Shown: piece by piece, positions 16,887-25,465 of the stretch
How the letters are laid out: each line of letters opens with the position of its first letter
Numbering within the stretch: position 1 is the stretch's first letter
Origin: an uncultured Chloroflexota bacterium
Lineage (GTDB): Bacteria > Chloroflexota > Chloroflexia > Thermomicrobiales > UBA6265
DNA: 64,000 nucleotides
Reading direction: 5' to 3'
Assembly: GCA_937901745.1 (NCBI GenBank)
Contig: CALGSZ010000105.1
Coordinates: 1-64,000, forward strand
Program-made: the position numbers and the translations under genes
Notes under the pieces: generated by a model
What the model saw: only the letters and a program-made list of their open reading frames with translations
The model's database searches: none
What the model was told of the DNA's origin: nothing

Positions 16887-17735
16887 TTACCTCCCTGCCG
16901 GCGCGGCCGCGGCAATTTGGCTGAGCGCGCGGCGCACGACCACGGGAATCATCTGCTGGCGATACCACGACGAAGCCAACGCATCCGTTGGGGGTTCACA
17001 TCCTATCGCCGCGGCTTGGGCGGCCGCCTCGATAGTGGATTCGTCGAGCGGCTGCCCCACGAGCGCGGCCTCAGCCTCGCGGGCGCGCATCGGCGCCGGT
17101 CCCGCCGCGCCGAGCGCGATCCGGGCCGCCGTGCAACGCCCGTCCGCATCGCGCTCGATCACGACCGCCGCCGTGGCGACTGGAGCTGTCGCCGCCTGCC
17201 GCCGGCCCAGCCGTACCCAGGCTGTCTCGCCAGACGGACGCGGTACGCGCAGCGCCGTGACGAGCTCATCCGGCCGGCGAGCGGCGGCACCGTTCGCGAA
17301 GAAGTCCGCTAGCGGAACCGTGCGCGCGCCTTCCTTTCGGGTCAGCTCGACCTCCGCGTCGAGCGCCATCAGCGCGACGCCGAGATCCCCATACGGGGCG
17401 TGCGCGAAGAGGTTGCCGCCAATCGTGGCCTGGTTCCGCAACGCGGGTCCGCCGAGCCCCGCGGCCGCCTGGGTCAACAAGGGCAGATCCGTCTCACTTG
17501 CCAACCGGGACGCGGTAACCGCCGCGCCGATCTCGAACCGGCCATTCTCCGCGCGGAGCTGATCAATTCCCGCGCGCTTCAGGCTCATCAGCCGGCGCGG
17601 GAAGAGTTGCCCGCCGTTGATCGCGCTCATCACCAGCGTGCCGCCGGTCATCACGACCACGTCGTCGCCGTGCTCCCGCAGCAGGTCAAGAGCCTCGGCG
17701 ATCGAGCGAGGGAGATGGAATGCCTCTGCCGTCAT
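16887..17735 (-). CDS. Molybdenum hydroxylase FAD-binding subunit
   Basis: This CoxM-type FAD subunit has 282 residues. The FAD-binding landmarks are VVMTGGTLVMSAI near residue 27 and ALRNQATIGGNLFAHAPYGDLGVALMALDA near residues 104-133, with a C-terminal CO dehydrogenase flavoprotein domain. It starts 27 bases after the cyclase-family gene and precedes the iron-sulfur subunit. It completes a four-polypeptide hydroxylase for a heterocycle or aldehyde-like substrate. Confidence 0.93.
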   Translation of the reverse strand: MTAEAFHLPRSIAEALDLLREHGDDVVVMTGGTLVMSAINGGQLFPRRLMSLKRAGIDQLRAENGRFEIGAAVTASRLASETDLPLLTQAAAGLGGPALRNQATIGGNLFAHAPYGDLGVALMALDAEVELTRKEGARTVPLADFFANGAAARRPDELVTALRVPRPSGETAWVRLGRRQAATAPVATAAVVIERDADGRCTAARIALGAAGPAPMRAREAEAALVGQPLDESTIEAAAQAAAIGCEPPTDALASSWYRQQMIPVVVRRALSQIAAAAPAGR

Positions 17736-17762
17736 GCGCGTGCCACCTGCCTACACGACTCG

Positions 17763-18437
17763 TCAATCGTCGACGAGAGCGAAGTACCGGACCGGAGAAC
17801 CTTCTGCGCCGTCCATCTTCAGGCACGGAGCGAAGAACTGGACGGTGCGTCCCACCGGCAGCGCGGAGAGGTTGGTCATCTGCTGCATCAGGATCGCGCC
17901 GCCCTCGAGCACGATCTTGTGGATGATGAAATCCTCGGACGTGAAATCCGGCAGCCGGGCGCAATACTCCGAGAAGCAGTCGAACCCGACCGCCTTGGCG
18001 CCCTTTCCGACGAGCCAGCGCGCCGCTTCCGGGTCGCAGTAGGGGGAATGGAGATAGTAGTCCGGGAAGGTACCCCACATGCGCTCGGCCCAATCGGTGC
18101 GCACCAGCGCGATCTCGCCCGGTTGGAGCGCTGCGCCACGCTCCTGGACCATCTCAAGCGTGATCGGCTTATCTGGCCCGACGAGATCGTGCACATCTAC
18201 GACTCGCGCCGGGCCGCACAGCCGCTCGAGCGGGACATCCGCGGCGACCTCGCCGCCTTCCACGACGTGCGCCGTGAAGTCCACGTGTGACCCCGTATGC
18301 AGGGTCATCGCGACCACGGACGCGCGCCAATAGCCCGGCCCGCGATAGTGCGGTGTCAGAGTCAACCGTTGGCTCACCGACGGTGGGCTTAGGGTGTCTG
18401 GTCCGATCGTGACACTCAGGTCGACAATCCGACTCAT
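17763..18437 (-). CDS. Cyclase-family metal-dependent hydrolase
   Basis: This is a 224-residue member of the cyclase/kynurenine formamidase/isatin hydrolase family. The metal motif HTGSHVDFTAH is near residues 47-57, and DLSVTIGPDT opens the domain as usual. The start ATG follows AAAGGA. It is the first gene of the molybdenum hydroxylase operon, so it probably hydrolyses an amide, imide or lactone in the same heterocycle pathway (inference). Confidence 0.85.
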   Translation of the reverse strand: MSRIVDLSVTIGPDTLSPPSVSQRLTLTPHYRGPGYWRASVVAMTLHTGSHVDFTAHVVEGGEVAADVPLERLCGPARVVDVHDLVGPDKPITLEMVQERGAALQPGEIALVRTDWAERMWGTFPDYYLHSPYCDPEAARWLVGKGAKAVGFDCFSEYCARLPDFTSEDFIIHKIVLEGGAILMQQMTNLSALPVGRTVQFFAPCLKMDGAEGSPVRYFALVDD

Positions 18438-18482
18438 GCTGTTCCTTTCGCTGCATAAATTTCTTCGTGCGATTTGGGCGTG

Positions 18483-18517
18483 ATGCTAGCAAAGTGTCCG
18501 TTCGCCGTCAACGAACG
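18483..18517 (-). promoter_or_regulatory. Predicted promoter/operator of the molybdenum hydroxylase operon
   Basis: On the minus strand TTGACG (18506-18511) and TAGCAT (18483-18488) are spaced by 17 bases, close to sigma-70 consensus. An inverted repeat CGTTCG-N7-CGAACG (18499-18517) covers the -35 box and could bind a repressor. The site lies about 45 bases upstream of the cyclase gene. Confidence 0.5.
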
Positions 18518-18731
18518 CCGCCAGTCGCGGACGGACCTTAGGACTATTGGGCTAGGACGTGACCCCGATCGTCAGAGCCCTGGAGTGACGGAAAAACCGT
18601 AAGATGGGATTAGATTAAGCCAATCTCGGCCACTTGCCGCTCTACTGGCTGCTCCAGGCACGGCCGGTCAGCAACGCCACTTGGGCTCCCCTGAGTGGTC
18701 GCCAAGTCGGCTCGATCGCTAGCAGAGTCAG

Positions 18732-20207
18732 CTACGCGACGGCGTGCGGCTGGTTCGGCTGGCGACGCAGCTCCTCTCGCATCGCCGCGACCGCGTCTCG
18801 GTAGGCGCGATACCCGACGGCGTAGACATCGCGGCAACTCGACTCGGGTTGCACTTCGAGCTCCGGCCGGGTCCATTCGGCGCGGTTGAACGGCACGCCG
18901 GCGGCATCGAGCGCGGCCATCGCCGCGCCGCGGGCGCCAACCTCCGGTTGTCGCGCCACCAGCAGCGGCCGGCCGAGCACGTTGGCCACGATCTGCCGCA
19001 TCTGCCGCGAGCGCATGCCACCGCCGCAGACATGCACGGGGCGATCCGATGGGCTGCCGGCCGCCTCGAGACAGTGGCGCGCCGCGTAAGCGATGCCCTC
19101 ACAGAACGCGCGGACCACATCCGCGCGGGATGCATCTAAGCTGAGCCCACGCACCCACCCTCGAGCGTTCGGCTCGACGAACGGCGCGCGCTCCCCCGAA
19201 AGCGCGAGCAGCGGCACGACGAGTACGCCGCGCGCGCCGGGGGCGCTCTCCATCAGGAGTCCATCGAGCTCGGCGTGGGTAACGCCTATGAGGTTCACCA
19301 CCCAGTCGATCACCGGCGTGCCGACCATCGCCGGCATTACCCGCAGCCAGCGGTTGGGCTCGTCCAGGCAGAGCGTCATGCCCGAGATGTCGCCGCTCGT
19401 CTCAACGCGATCGGTGACGACGCTGCAGCCGAGCGTCGTTCCGAGGACGATGAGACTGTCGCCGAGCTGGCTCGCGCCGGCGCCGATCATCGTCGCGACG
19501 AGATCAAACGGTCCGGCATGAATCGGGGTGCCTTCCGGAAGACCGGTCAACTCGGCGCCCCGAGCGCTCAGCGGCCAAAGCCGGTCGGAAGGCTCGATCG
19601 GAGCCAAGAGATGGGCAACCTCGGAAAGCCCGAATCGCGCGAGCAGGGAGTCGTCGTACACCCGACGATGGACATCGAGAAACGGCAATGACGCGTCCGA
19701 GAGATCGGTCGCGCGGACGCCGGTGAGCTGCTGGAGGATGACGTCCTTGCAATAGGCTGCCGTTCGCGCCTTTGCGAGCAAATCAGGTTCGTCTCGCAGC
19801 AAGGCGCGAAGAACCGGCGCGGCGGCGCCGGGGAACAGCGCGTTGCCCGTCTGCCGGAAGACGGCCTCGCCGGTTCCATCAGCGAGCCACCCCTCGAGAA
19901 TGTCGGATGCGCGGGCATCGGACCAGAGAATGGCGGGGCGCACTGGCTGCCCTTCTTCGTCCACCAGCCAGACACCGTCACCTTGCCCGGTGATCCCGAC
20001 CATCTCTACGGGCTCGGGGACCTGCTTCGTCACCTCGCGGATCGTGGAGGCCACGCCGGCGATGACCTGGGAGACATCCTGCTCCTGCCAACCCGGTCGC
20101 GGCGAGACGGTCCGCATCGGCTGACTCGCGACGGCGAGGGCTTCGCCAGTCTTCGAGAATGCAACCGTCTTGACGACCGACGTACCGGCATCGACTCCCA
20201 GAATCAT
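18732..20207 (-). CDS. FGGY-family carbohydrate kinase
   Basis: This is a 491-residue kinase of the xylulokinase/glycerol kinase family. The N-terminal ATPase motif GVDAGTSVVKT is at about residues 4-14, GPFDLVATMIGAG near 234 supplies the catalytic Asp region, and the adenosine motif VHVCGGGMRS is near 393. GAGGAG lies about 7 bases upstream of the ATG. It is the last gene of the second sugar ABC operon and presumably phosphorylates the imported sugar or its oxidised product. L-xylulose, D-xylulose and erythritol are all possible substrates. Confidence 0.9.
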   Translation of the reverse strand: MILGVDAGTSVVKTVAFSKTGEALAVASQPMRTVSPRPGWQEQDVSQVIAGVASTIREVTKQVPEPVEMVGITGQGDGVWLVDEEGQPVRPAILWSDARASDILEGWLADGTGEAVFRQTGNALFPGAAAPVLRALLRDEPDLLAKARTAAYCKDVILQQLTGVRATDLSDASLPFLDVHRRVYDDSLLARFGLSEVAHLLAPIEPSDRLWPLSARGAELTGLPEGTPIHAGPFDLVATMIGAGASQLGDSLIVLGTTLGCSVVTDRVETSGDISGMTLCLDEPNRWLRVMPAMVGTPVIDWVVNLIGVTHAELDGLLMESAPGARGVLVVPLLALSGERAPFVEPNARGWVRGLSLDASRADVVRAFCEGIAYAARHCLEAAGSPSDRPVHVCGGGMRSRQMRQIVANVLGRPLLVARQPEVGARGAAMAALDAAGVPFNRAEWTRPELEVQPESSCRDVYAVGYRAYRDAVAAMREELRRQPNQPHAVA

Positions 20208-20227
20208 GCGGAACTCCTCGTGGACGG

Positions 20228-21313
20228 TCAGGAGCGGGTTGACGCGAGCGCCTGCGCGTTGGCGACCCAGGCCAACGCCTCACCGCGCGCGAAGCGCCCT
20301 ACCTCCTCGGCCGCTTGCCGCGCCGCGCGCTCGGCGGTCTCGCGCGTGGCCCCACCGATATGCGGCGACAGGACCAAGCGCGGTGCCCGGAAGAGTCGAG
20401 AGGATGGCGGGGGCGGCTCGGGATCGTAGACATCGAGCGCGGCGGCCCGCAGGTGGCCGCTCTCGAGCGCGTCACAAAGCGCATCGGCGTCCAGGAGCGC
20501 GCCTCGCGCCGAGTTGACGACGACCGCGCCGCGCGGGAGCGCGCTCAGCTCCTTGGCGCCGATCATGCCGCGCGTCTCCGGCGTCAGGCGGGCGTGCAGG
20601 CTGAGCACCTCCGACTGAGGCAGCATCTCCGCAAGCGGTAGCCAGCGCACGCCAGCTTCCGCCGCGGCCTCCGGCGTCACCATCGGGTCGGTGACCATCA
20701 CCTCCGCGCCGAACGCGAGCAGGATGCGCGCGACACGCCGCCCCACCGCGCCGAAGCCGACCAAGCCGACCCGCTTGCCTTCTAGCTCCTCGCCGGCTTG
20801 ATCGTAAGCGTAGAAATCGCCACGCCATCGGCCTTCCTTGAGCTCTCCATGAGCGAAGGGAATCCAGCGCAGCGCCGACAGCATAAGACCTATCGTGTAC
20901 TCAGCCGTCGCGGCGGCGTTCCGGCCCGGAGTGAAGCAAACCGGAATGCCACGCTCCGTCGCGGCGGCGAGATTGACATTGACCGGACCGCCTCGGCAGA
21001 CGACGATCAGCTTTAGCCGGTCTGCTGCTTGGAGAACCCGCTCGGTGATGGGCGCCATCTCGGTGACGATCACCTCGGCGCCCGGGACCAGCGCGAGCAT
21101 CTCCTCTTCGCTGCCGCACGCCTCGTGCACCTCAGCGACATCGCCGAATGGCTCGACCGGCCACGGCAGCTCGACCGGCTCTCGAATCAATTCGAGCCGG
21201 GGGCCGAGCTCCTCGCGGAGCGCATCGACCAAGAGGCTGTTCAGGACGAACCGGTCGCCGATGACGAGGACTGAGACAGGGCGGTCAGGGGTTGAGCGTC
21301 CATCCAGGGACAC
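20228..21313 (-). CDS. D-isomer-specific 2-hydroxyacid dehydrogenase
   Basis: This is an NAD-dependent dehydrogenase of the phosphoglycerate dehydrogenase fold, 361 residues. It has the dinucleotide motif GLVGFGAVGRRVA near residue 183 and the catalytic Arg, Glu and His in NSARGALLD, DVYDPEPPP and LSPHIGGATRET. It starts at GTG 21313 behind ACAGGAG and overlaps the 3' end of the ATPase gene by 73 bases; no later start was usable. In this operon it may act on a sugar acid or phosphorylated hydroxyacid, and serine biosynthesis is less likely given the context. Confidence 0.85.
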   Translation of the reverse strand: MSLDGRSTPDRPVSVLVIGDRFVLNSLLVDALREELGPRLELIREPVELPWPVEPFGDVAEVHEACGSEEEMLALVPGAEVIVTEMAPITERVLQAADRLKLIVVCRGGPVNVNLAAATERGIPVCFTPGRNAAATAEYTIGLMLSALRWIPFAHGELKEGRWRGDFYAYDQAGEELEGKRVGLVGFGAVGRRVARILLAFGAEVMVTDPMVTPEAAAEAGVRWLPLAEMLPQSEVLSLHARLTPETRGMIGAKELSALPRGAVVVNSARGALLDADALCDALESGHLRAAALDVYDPEPPPPSSRLFRAPRLVLSPHIGGATRETAERAARQAAEEVGRFARGEALAWVANAQALASTRS

Positions 21314-22404
21314 GGCATTCGTTCTCCTGTCCGAGCGTCGAAGATATGCAGGCGGGCGTAGTTGACCAGCAGGCCAACCGATTCTCCCGGGCTATATGAA
21401 GATGTCGGCGGCGCTTGGATGACGAGCCGCGTCTCCACGCCGGGCATGGCCACGGTGAGCCGGCTCAATTCTTGGAGCGGCTCGAAGGCGAAGACGGTGG
21501 CTGGCAGTGTGCCCGGCCGCGTCTGGCTGACGACTTGAATATCTTGCGGCCGGATTCCCACCACGACTTCCACGCCATCGCCGAACGCCGCCTCAGGCAG
21601 CGGCAGCGCGGCCGAATCCGAGAATTGGAGCCGCTGCGCATCGCCATCCGTTCGCACGGTCGCCGGAATGATATTCATCGGCGGTTCGCCAACGAAATCG
21701 GCGACGAAGAGATTCTGGGGCGCGTCGTAGACCTCCGATGGCGTGCCGAGCTGCATGATCTGTCCGGCGTTCATGACCGCGATTCGGTCCGCCAGGGTCA
21801 ACGCCTCGTGCTGGTCGTGAGTCACCAGAATCGTCGTGTATCCGGTTTCGCGTTGGAGCCGCTTGAGCTCGCGGCGCGTCCGCTCGCGCTCAGAAGCGTC
21901 GAGGTGCGACAGCGGCTCATCCAGGAGCAAGACAGCCGGCTCACGCACGATCGCCCTCGCCAGGCTGACGCGCTGCTTCTGGCCGGACGAGAGCGAGCCA
22001 GGTTTGCGCGGCAGCAAATCGGTGATCCCAAGTCGCTCGGCGACCTCATGCACGCGGCGTCGAACGTCGCGCTCCCCGCGGGCGCGCAGCCCAAAGGCGA
22101 TGTTTTCTTCCACCGTCAGGGGCGGATAGAGGGCGTAATTCTCGAAGGCGACCGCCACGTTACGGCGATGCGGCGGAAGCCCCGTCACCGACTGTCCCGC
22201 GATGCGGATATCGCCCGAGGTGACAGTCTCCAGTCCGGCGATCATGCGGAGCGTCGAGGACTTGCCGCAGCCCGACGGCCCCAGCAGCCCGAGCAGCTCT
22301 CCCTTGGCCACGGACAGCGAGATGCCTTGTACGGCGAGCACCTCCGGCTTGCCGCGCGGGCGATAGATCTTGACGAGCCGATCAAGGACGAGATAGTCGC
22401 GCAC
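21241..22404 (-). CDS. Sugar ABC transporter ATPase (second copy)
   Basis: This MalK-type ATPase has 387 residues, Walker A GPSGCGKS near 42-49, signature LSSGQKQR, Walker B LLLDEP and switch His in VTHDQ, all functional. A TOBE domain follows. It starts with GTG 22404, 18 bases after the other ATPase gene, and its ribosome binding site is weak. Together the two ATPases probably form a heterodimer, unlike single-ATPase maltose systems. Confidence 0.9.
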   Translation of the reverse strand: MRDYLVLDRLVKIYRPRGKPEVLAVQGISLSVAKGELLGLLGPSGCGKSSTLRMIAGLETVTSGDIRIAGQSVTGLPPHRRNVAVAFENYALYPPLTVEENIAFGLRARGERDVRRRVHEVAERLGITDLLPRKPGSLSSGQKQRVSLARAIVREPAVLLLDEPLSHLDASERERTRRELKRLQRETGYTTILVTHDQHEALTLADRIAVMNAGQIMQLGTPSEVYDAPQNLFVADFVGEPPMNIIPATVRTDGDAQRLQFSDSAALPLPEAAFGDGVEVVVGIRPQDIQVVSQTRPGTLPATVFAFEPLQELSRLTVAMPGVETRLVIQAPPTSSYSPGESVGLLVNYARLHIFDARTGERMPCPWMDAQPLTALSQSSSSATGSS

Positions 22405-22422
22405 AGTCGCTGCCTCTACCGG

Positions 22423-23529
22423 TCAGGCGATGCGAAGGGTCGAAGCTTCATCGAAGAGCAACACACGATCGGGTGGAGCGATGACCGTTACCGGCGCATC
22501 CAAGGGCCAATCGCCGATCTGGCCGTCAACGACGACCGCCACCTGCACCGATCCCACGTTCACCGTCACTTCCAACTCTCGACCGAGCGGCTCCACGACG
22601 TAAACACGGCCGGGGAAGCGCAAACCAGTACGCGCGGATGCGCTGGAATCGCCGTGCTCCAAGGTCAGGTCGCGCGGTCGCAGACCGAGCTCCACGCGCG
22701 CGCCGACCGGCACGTTTCGCTTCGGGAGCGCGACCGTCCATTCCACACCGTCGAGCCGGAACGCCGGCCCATCCTCCCCGGTGACGACGGTCCCTTTCAG
22801 GAGATTGATCTCCGGCTGCCCGAACGCTCGCGCGACGAACGTGTCTCGCGGTTCCTGCCAGATCTCTTCGCGCGTTCCAACCTGCACGAGCTGCCCCGCT
22901 CGCAGGACGCCGATCCGGTCGCCCAGCGCCAGCGCCTCGAGGTAGTCGTGCGTCACGTAGATCGTCGTCGTTCGCTGGATGTGGCTGAGCGACTTCAGCT
23001 CGGCCCGCATCGCCGCGCGCAGCTTCGCATCGAGATGCGATAGGGGCTCATCGAGAAGCACCGCGTCCGCCGGCCGGACGAGCACCCGCGCCAGCGAGAC
23101 GCGCTGGCGCTGCCCGCCGGAGAGCTCCGCCGGCAGGCGATCGAGCAAGTGGCTGATCCCTAGCACCTCGGCGGTGGTGCCTACCCGAGAGCGAATCTCG
23201 GACTCCGGCAGGCGGTATCGAGGCGATCGAAGCGGGAAGGCGATGTTGTCGAACACGGAAAGGTGCGGGTAGAGCGCGTAGTTCTCGAACGCCATCGCCA
23301 CCCGCCGCTTGTTCGGCTCGACCGTGGTCACGTCGCGATCGCCGATGACGATTCTCCCCTCGGTCGGCTCCTCCAAGCCCGCGATGCACTTGAGCGTCGT
23401 GGTCTTCCCCGCGCCGGAAGGGCCGAGCAAGACGAAAAACTCGCCATCGCCGATGCTGACATCCAAGCCGTCGAGCGCGACGGTCTTGCCGAACACTTTG
23501 CGCAGGTTGCGCAGCGCTACGGTCGCCAT
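22423..23529 (-). CDS. Sugar ABC transporter ATPase (first copy)
   Basis: This MalK/UgpC-type ATPase has 368 residues. Walker A GPSGAGKT is near 35-42, the signature LSGGQRQR near 136, Walker B VLLDEP and switch His in VTHDY; no catalytic residue is missing. The last 120 residues form the TOBE regulatory domain. It follows the permease genes and precedes the second ATPase in the operon. Confidence 0.92.
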   Translation of the reverse strand: MATVALRNLRKVFGKTVALDGLDVSIGDGEFFVLLGPSGAGKTTTLKCIAGLEEPTEGRIVIGDRDVTTVEPNKRRVAMAFENYALYPHLSVFDNIAFPLRSPRYRLPESEIRSRVGTTAEVLGISHLLDRLPAELSGGQRQRVSLARVLVRPADAVLLDEPLSHLDAKLRAAMRAELKSLSHIQRTTTIYVTHDYLEALALGDRIGVLRAGQLVQVGTREEIWQEPRDTFVARAFGQPEINLLKGTVVTGEDGPAFRLDGVEWTVALPKRNVPVGARVELGLRPRDLTLEHGDSSASARTGLRFPGRVYVVEPLGRELEVTVNVGSVQVAVVVDGQIGDWPLDAPVTVIAPPDRVLLFDEASTLRIA

Positions 23530-23577
23530 CCGTCCGCCTGCTCTCCGAGCCGATACATGAGCATTGCTACCTCTTGC

Positions 23578-24486
23578 CTAACCCTTGACGGCGCCGAAGG
23601 TCAAGCCGCGCACCAGGAAGCGCTGGATGAAGAGCGCCAGAATCAAGGGTGGCACCAGGGAAATGAGGGCCGCGGCCGCCGTCAGGTTGTATCGCGGTAT
23701 GGCCCCGCCGAGGAACGACAGCGCCCCGACGGTCACGGTCTGCGCATTGCTGCCCGTCAGCACGAAGGGGAACGCGAACGCGTTCCAGGCGAAGATGAAT
23801 GCGAGCAAGCCAGCGGCGGCAAGCCCCGGCCTGACGAGGGGCAACACGATCTTGATGAACGCCTGCGTGCGCGAGTAGCCGTCGAGCAGCGCGGCCTGCT
23901 CGAGCTCTGGAGTCAGATCTTGGAAATAGGAGCGTAGGATCCACACGATCAGCGGCAATGTGATCAATTGGTAGACCCAAACTAAACCGAGCCGCGTGTC
24001 GAAAAGATGGATGCGTTGATAGATGACATAGAGCGGGACGATGACCATCAGCTCCGGCGCGAAACGGAACGACAGCAGCGTGAAGAGGAGCGACTCGCTG
24101 CCCCGGAACTTCCACCGCGCGAAGGCGTAAGCCGCCGGAAGTCCAACGAGCAGCGAGACGGCCACCGCGCCGACGGAGACGACAAGGCTATTGAAGAAGA
24201 ACCGCAGGAAGGGAATTTCCTCGGTGCCGCCGATGCCGAGGACGGCTCGATAGCCATCGAGCGTCGGGCTAAACCGGAAATAGGTGGAATAGAGCTCGCT
24301 CTGCGGTTTGAGCGACAGCAAGAACATCCACACCAGCGGGAATAGAGCGAAGGCGAAATAAGCGAGCGTCAGCAGATCCAGGAACCATTGCAGGAGCCGC
24401 GCGCCCCACGTGACCTGACGCGTCTCAGCGTCCGTCGTGACTTGCACTCCCGCCGATTGCAATCTTCGTGCTTCCGTTTGTGCCAT
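23578..24486 (-). CDS. Sugar ABC permease (MalG-type)
   Basis: This permease has 302 residues and about six transmembrane helices, beginning after residue 35. The coupling motif is EQAALLDGYSRTQAFIKIVLP at about residues 207-227, and the C-terminal RGLTFGAVKG is typical of MalG/UgpE. It lies 15 bases downstream of the MalF-type gene. Confidence 0.92.
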   Translation of the reverse strand: MAQTEARRLQSAGVQVTTDAETRQVTWGARLLQWFLDLLTLAYFAFALFPLVWMFLLSLKPQSELYSTYFRFSPTLDGYRAVLGIGGTEEIPFLRFFFNSLVVSVGAVAVSLLVGLPAAYAFARWKFRGSESLLFTLLSFRFAPELMVIVPLYVIYQRIHLFDTRLGLVWVYQLITLPLIVWILRSYFQDLTPELEQAALLDGYSRTQAFIKIVLPLVRPGLAAAGLLAFIFAWNAFAFPFVLTGSNAQTVTVGALSFLGGAIPRYNLTAAAALISLVPPLILALFIQRFLVRGLTFGAVKG

Positions 24487-24501
24487 GACCGCCGCTCCCG
24501 A

Positions 24502-25422
24502 TCAGACGCCAGCGGCCCGCGCCTGCGCCCGGCCGAGGATGCGGACGAGCACCGTCGAGGCCAGATAGACGAACACCCACAGGATCAGCATGTAGGCGAG
24601 ACCGCGCGAATAATTCGAGAAGGGAATCGCTTCCTGATACGCCCGAACCTGCAAGGTCATTAGGGCATCGCCCGGTCCTCCCTGCGTCAGCCCGTAGACG
24701 ACATCGAAGACTTTCAGCGAATCCATGAAGCGGAAGATCACCGCGACCAGGATATACGGCCAGAGCATAGGCAGCGTCAGATTGCGGAACGTGAACCAGA
24801 AGCGCGCCCCCTCGACCGCCGCCGCCTCGAACGGCGCCCGCGGCAACGAGCGCAAGCCGGCGAGGACCAAGAGTGCGACGAAGGGAGTGTAGGTCCAGGC
24901 GTCGATGAGCACGATCGAGATGAAGGCGTTGAGAGGCGTGTCGGTCCAGGCGAATCCCCGCAACCCGATCGGAGAGAGGACGTAGCTGAGAATGCCGATG
25001 CTCGGCTGCATCATGACGCGCCACATGATCGTCGCGATGATTGGCGCGATCATCAGCGGCAGGATCAAGAAGCGCTCAAATATCCGCGTGATCAGGGTGC
25101 TGCGGGCGAGCAGGAGGGCAACACCGGTACCCAGTACCGTCTCCACGGCAGTGGCGACCACGGCGAACTCGAGTGTGACGAGCACGCTCTTATAGAACGT
25201 GTCGTTCTCGAAGATGCGCTCGTAGTTGCGAAGCCCGACCCAGCTTGGATTGGGCCGGGTCGCGGTCCGGTTTTGGAACGAGTAATAGGCGCCCAGCAGG
25301 AACGGGTAGATAATCCCGACCGTCAGCAGGATCGCCGGCAGCGTCAGCAGATATGGCCGTAGTTGCCGGCTGCCCGAGCCCTCTCGCCGTGACTCAGCGA
25401 GGCTTGTTGCCGTCGCTCCCAT
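24502..25422 (-). CDS. Sugar ABC permease (MalF-type)
   Basis: This permease has 306 residues; ATG 25422 is preferred over the adjacent GTG because TAGGAG lies seven bases upstream. It has about six transmembrane helices, with the coupling segment PFEAAAVEGARFWFTFRNLTLP around residues 202-223. It is the second gene of the operon after the binding protein; the 43-base gap between them contains no hairpin, unlike the other SBP-permease junctions in this window. Confidence 0.92.
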   Translation of the reverse strand: MGATATSLAESRREGSGSRQLRPYLLTLPAILLTVGIIYPFLLGAYYSFQNRTATRPNPSWVGLRNYERIFENDTFYKSVLVTLEFAVVATAVETVLGTGVALLLARSTLITRIFERFLILPLMIAPIIATIMWRVMMQPSIGILSYVLSPIGLRGFAWTDTPLNAFISIVLIDAWTYTPFVALLVLAGLRSLPRAPFEAAAVEGARFWFTFRNLTLPMLWPYILVAVIFRFMDSLKVFDVVYGLTQGGPGDALMTLQVRAYQEAIPFSNYSRGLAYMLILWVFVYLASTVLVRILGRAQARAAGV

Positions 25423-25465
25423 CACTCGCTCCTACTACCGGACCGCAACCCGACTCAGTGCTGCG

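Noticed and set aside
18610..18731. Short frames between the cyclase-family gene and FGGY kinase
   Set aside because: They have no ribosome binding sites or recognisable features; the interval holds only the promoter at 18483-18517.
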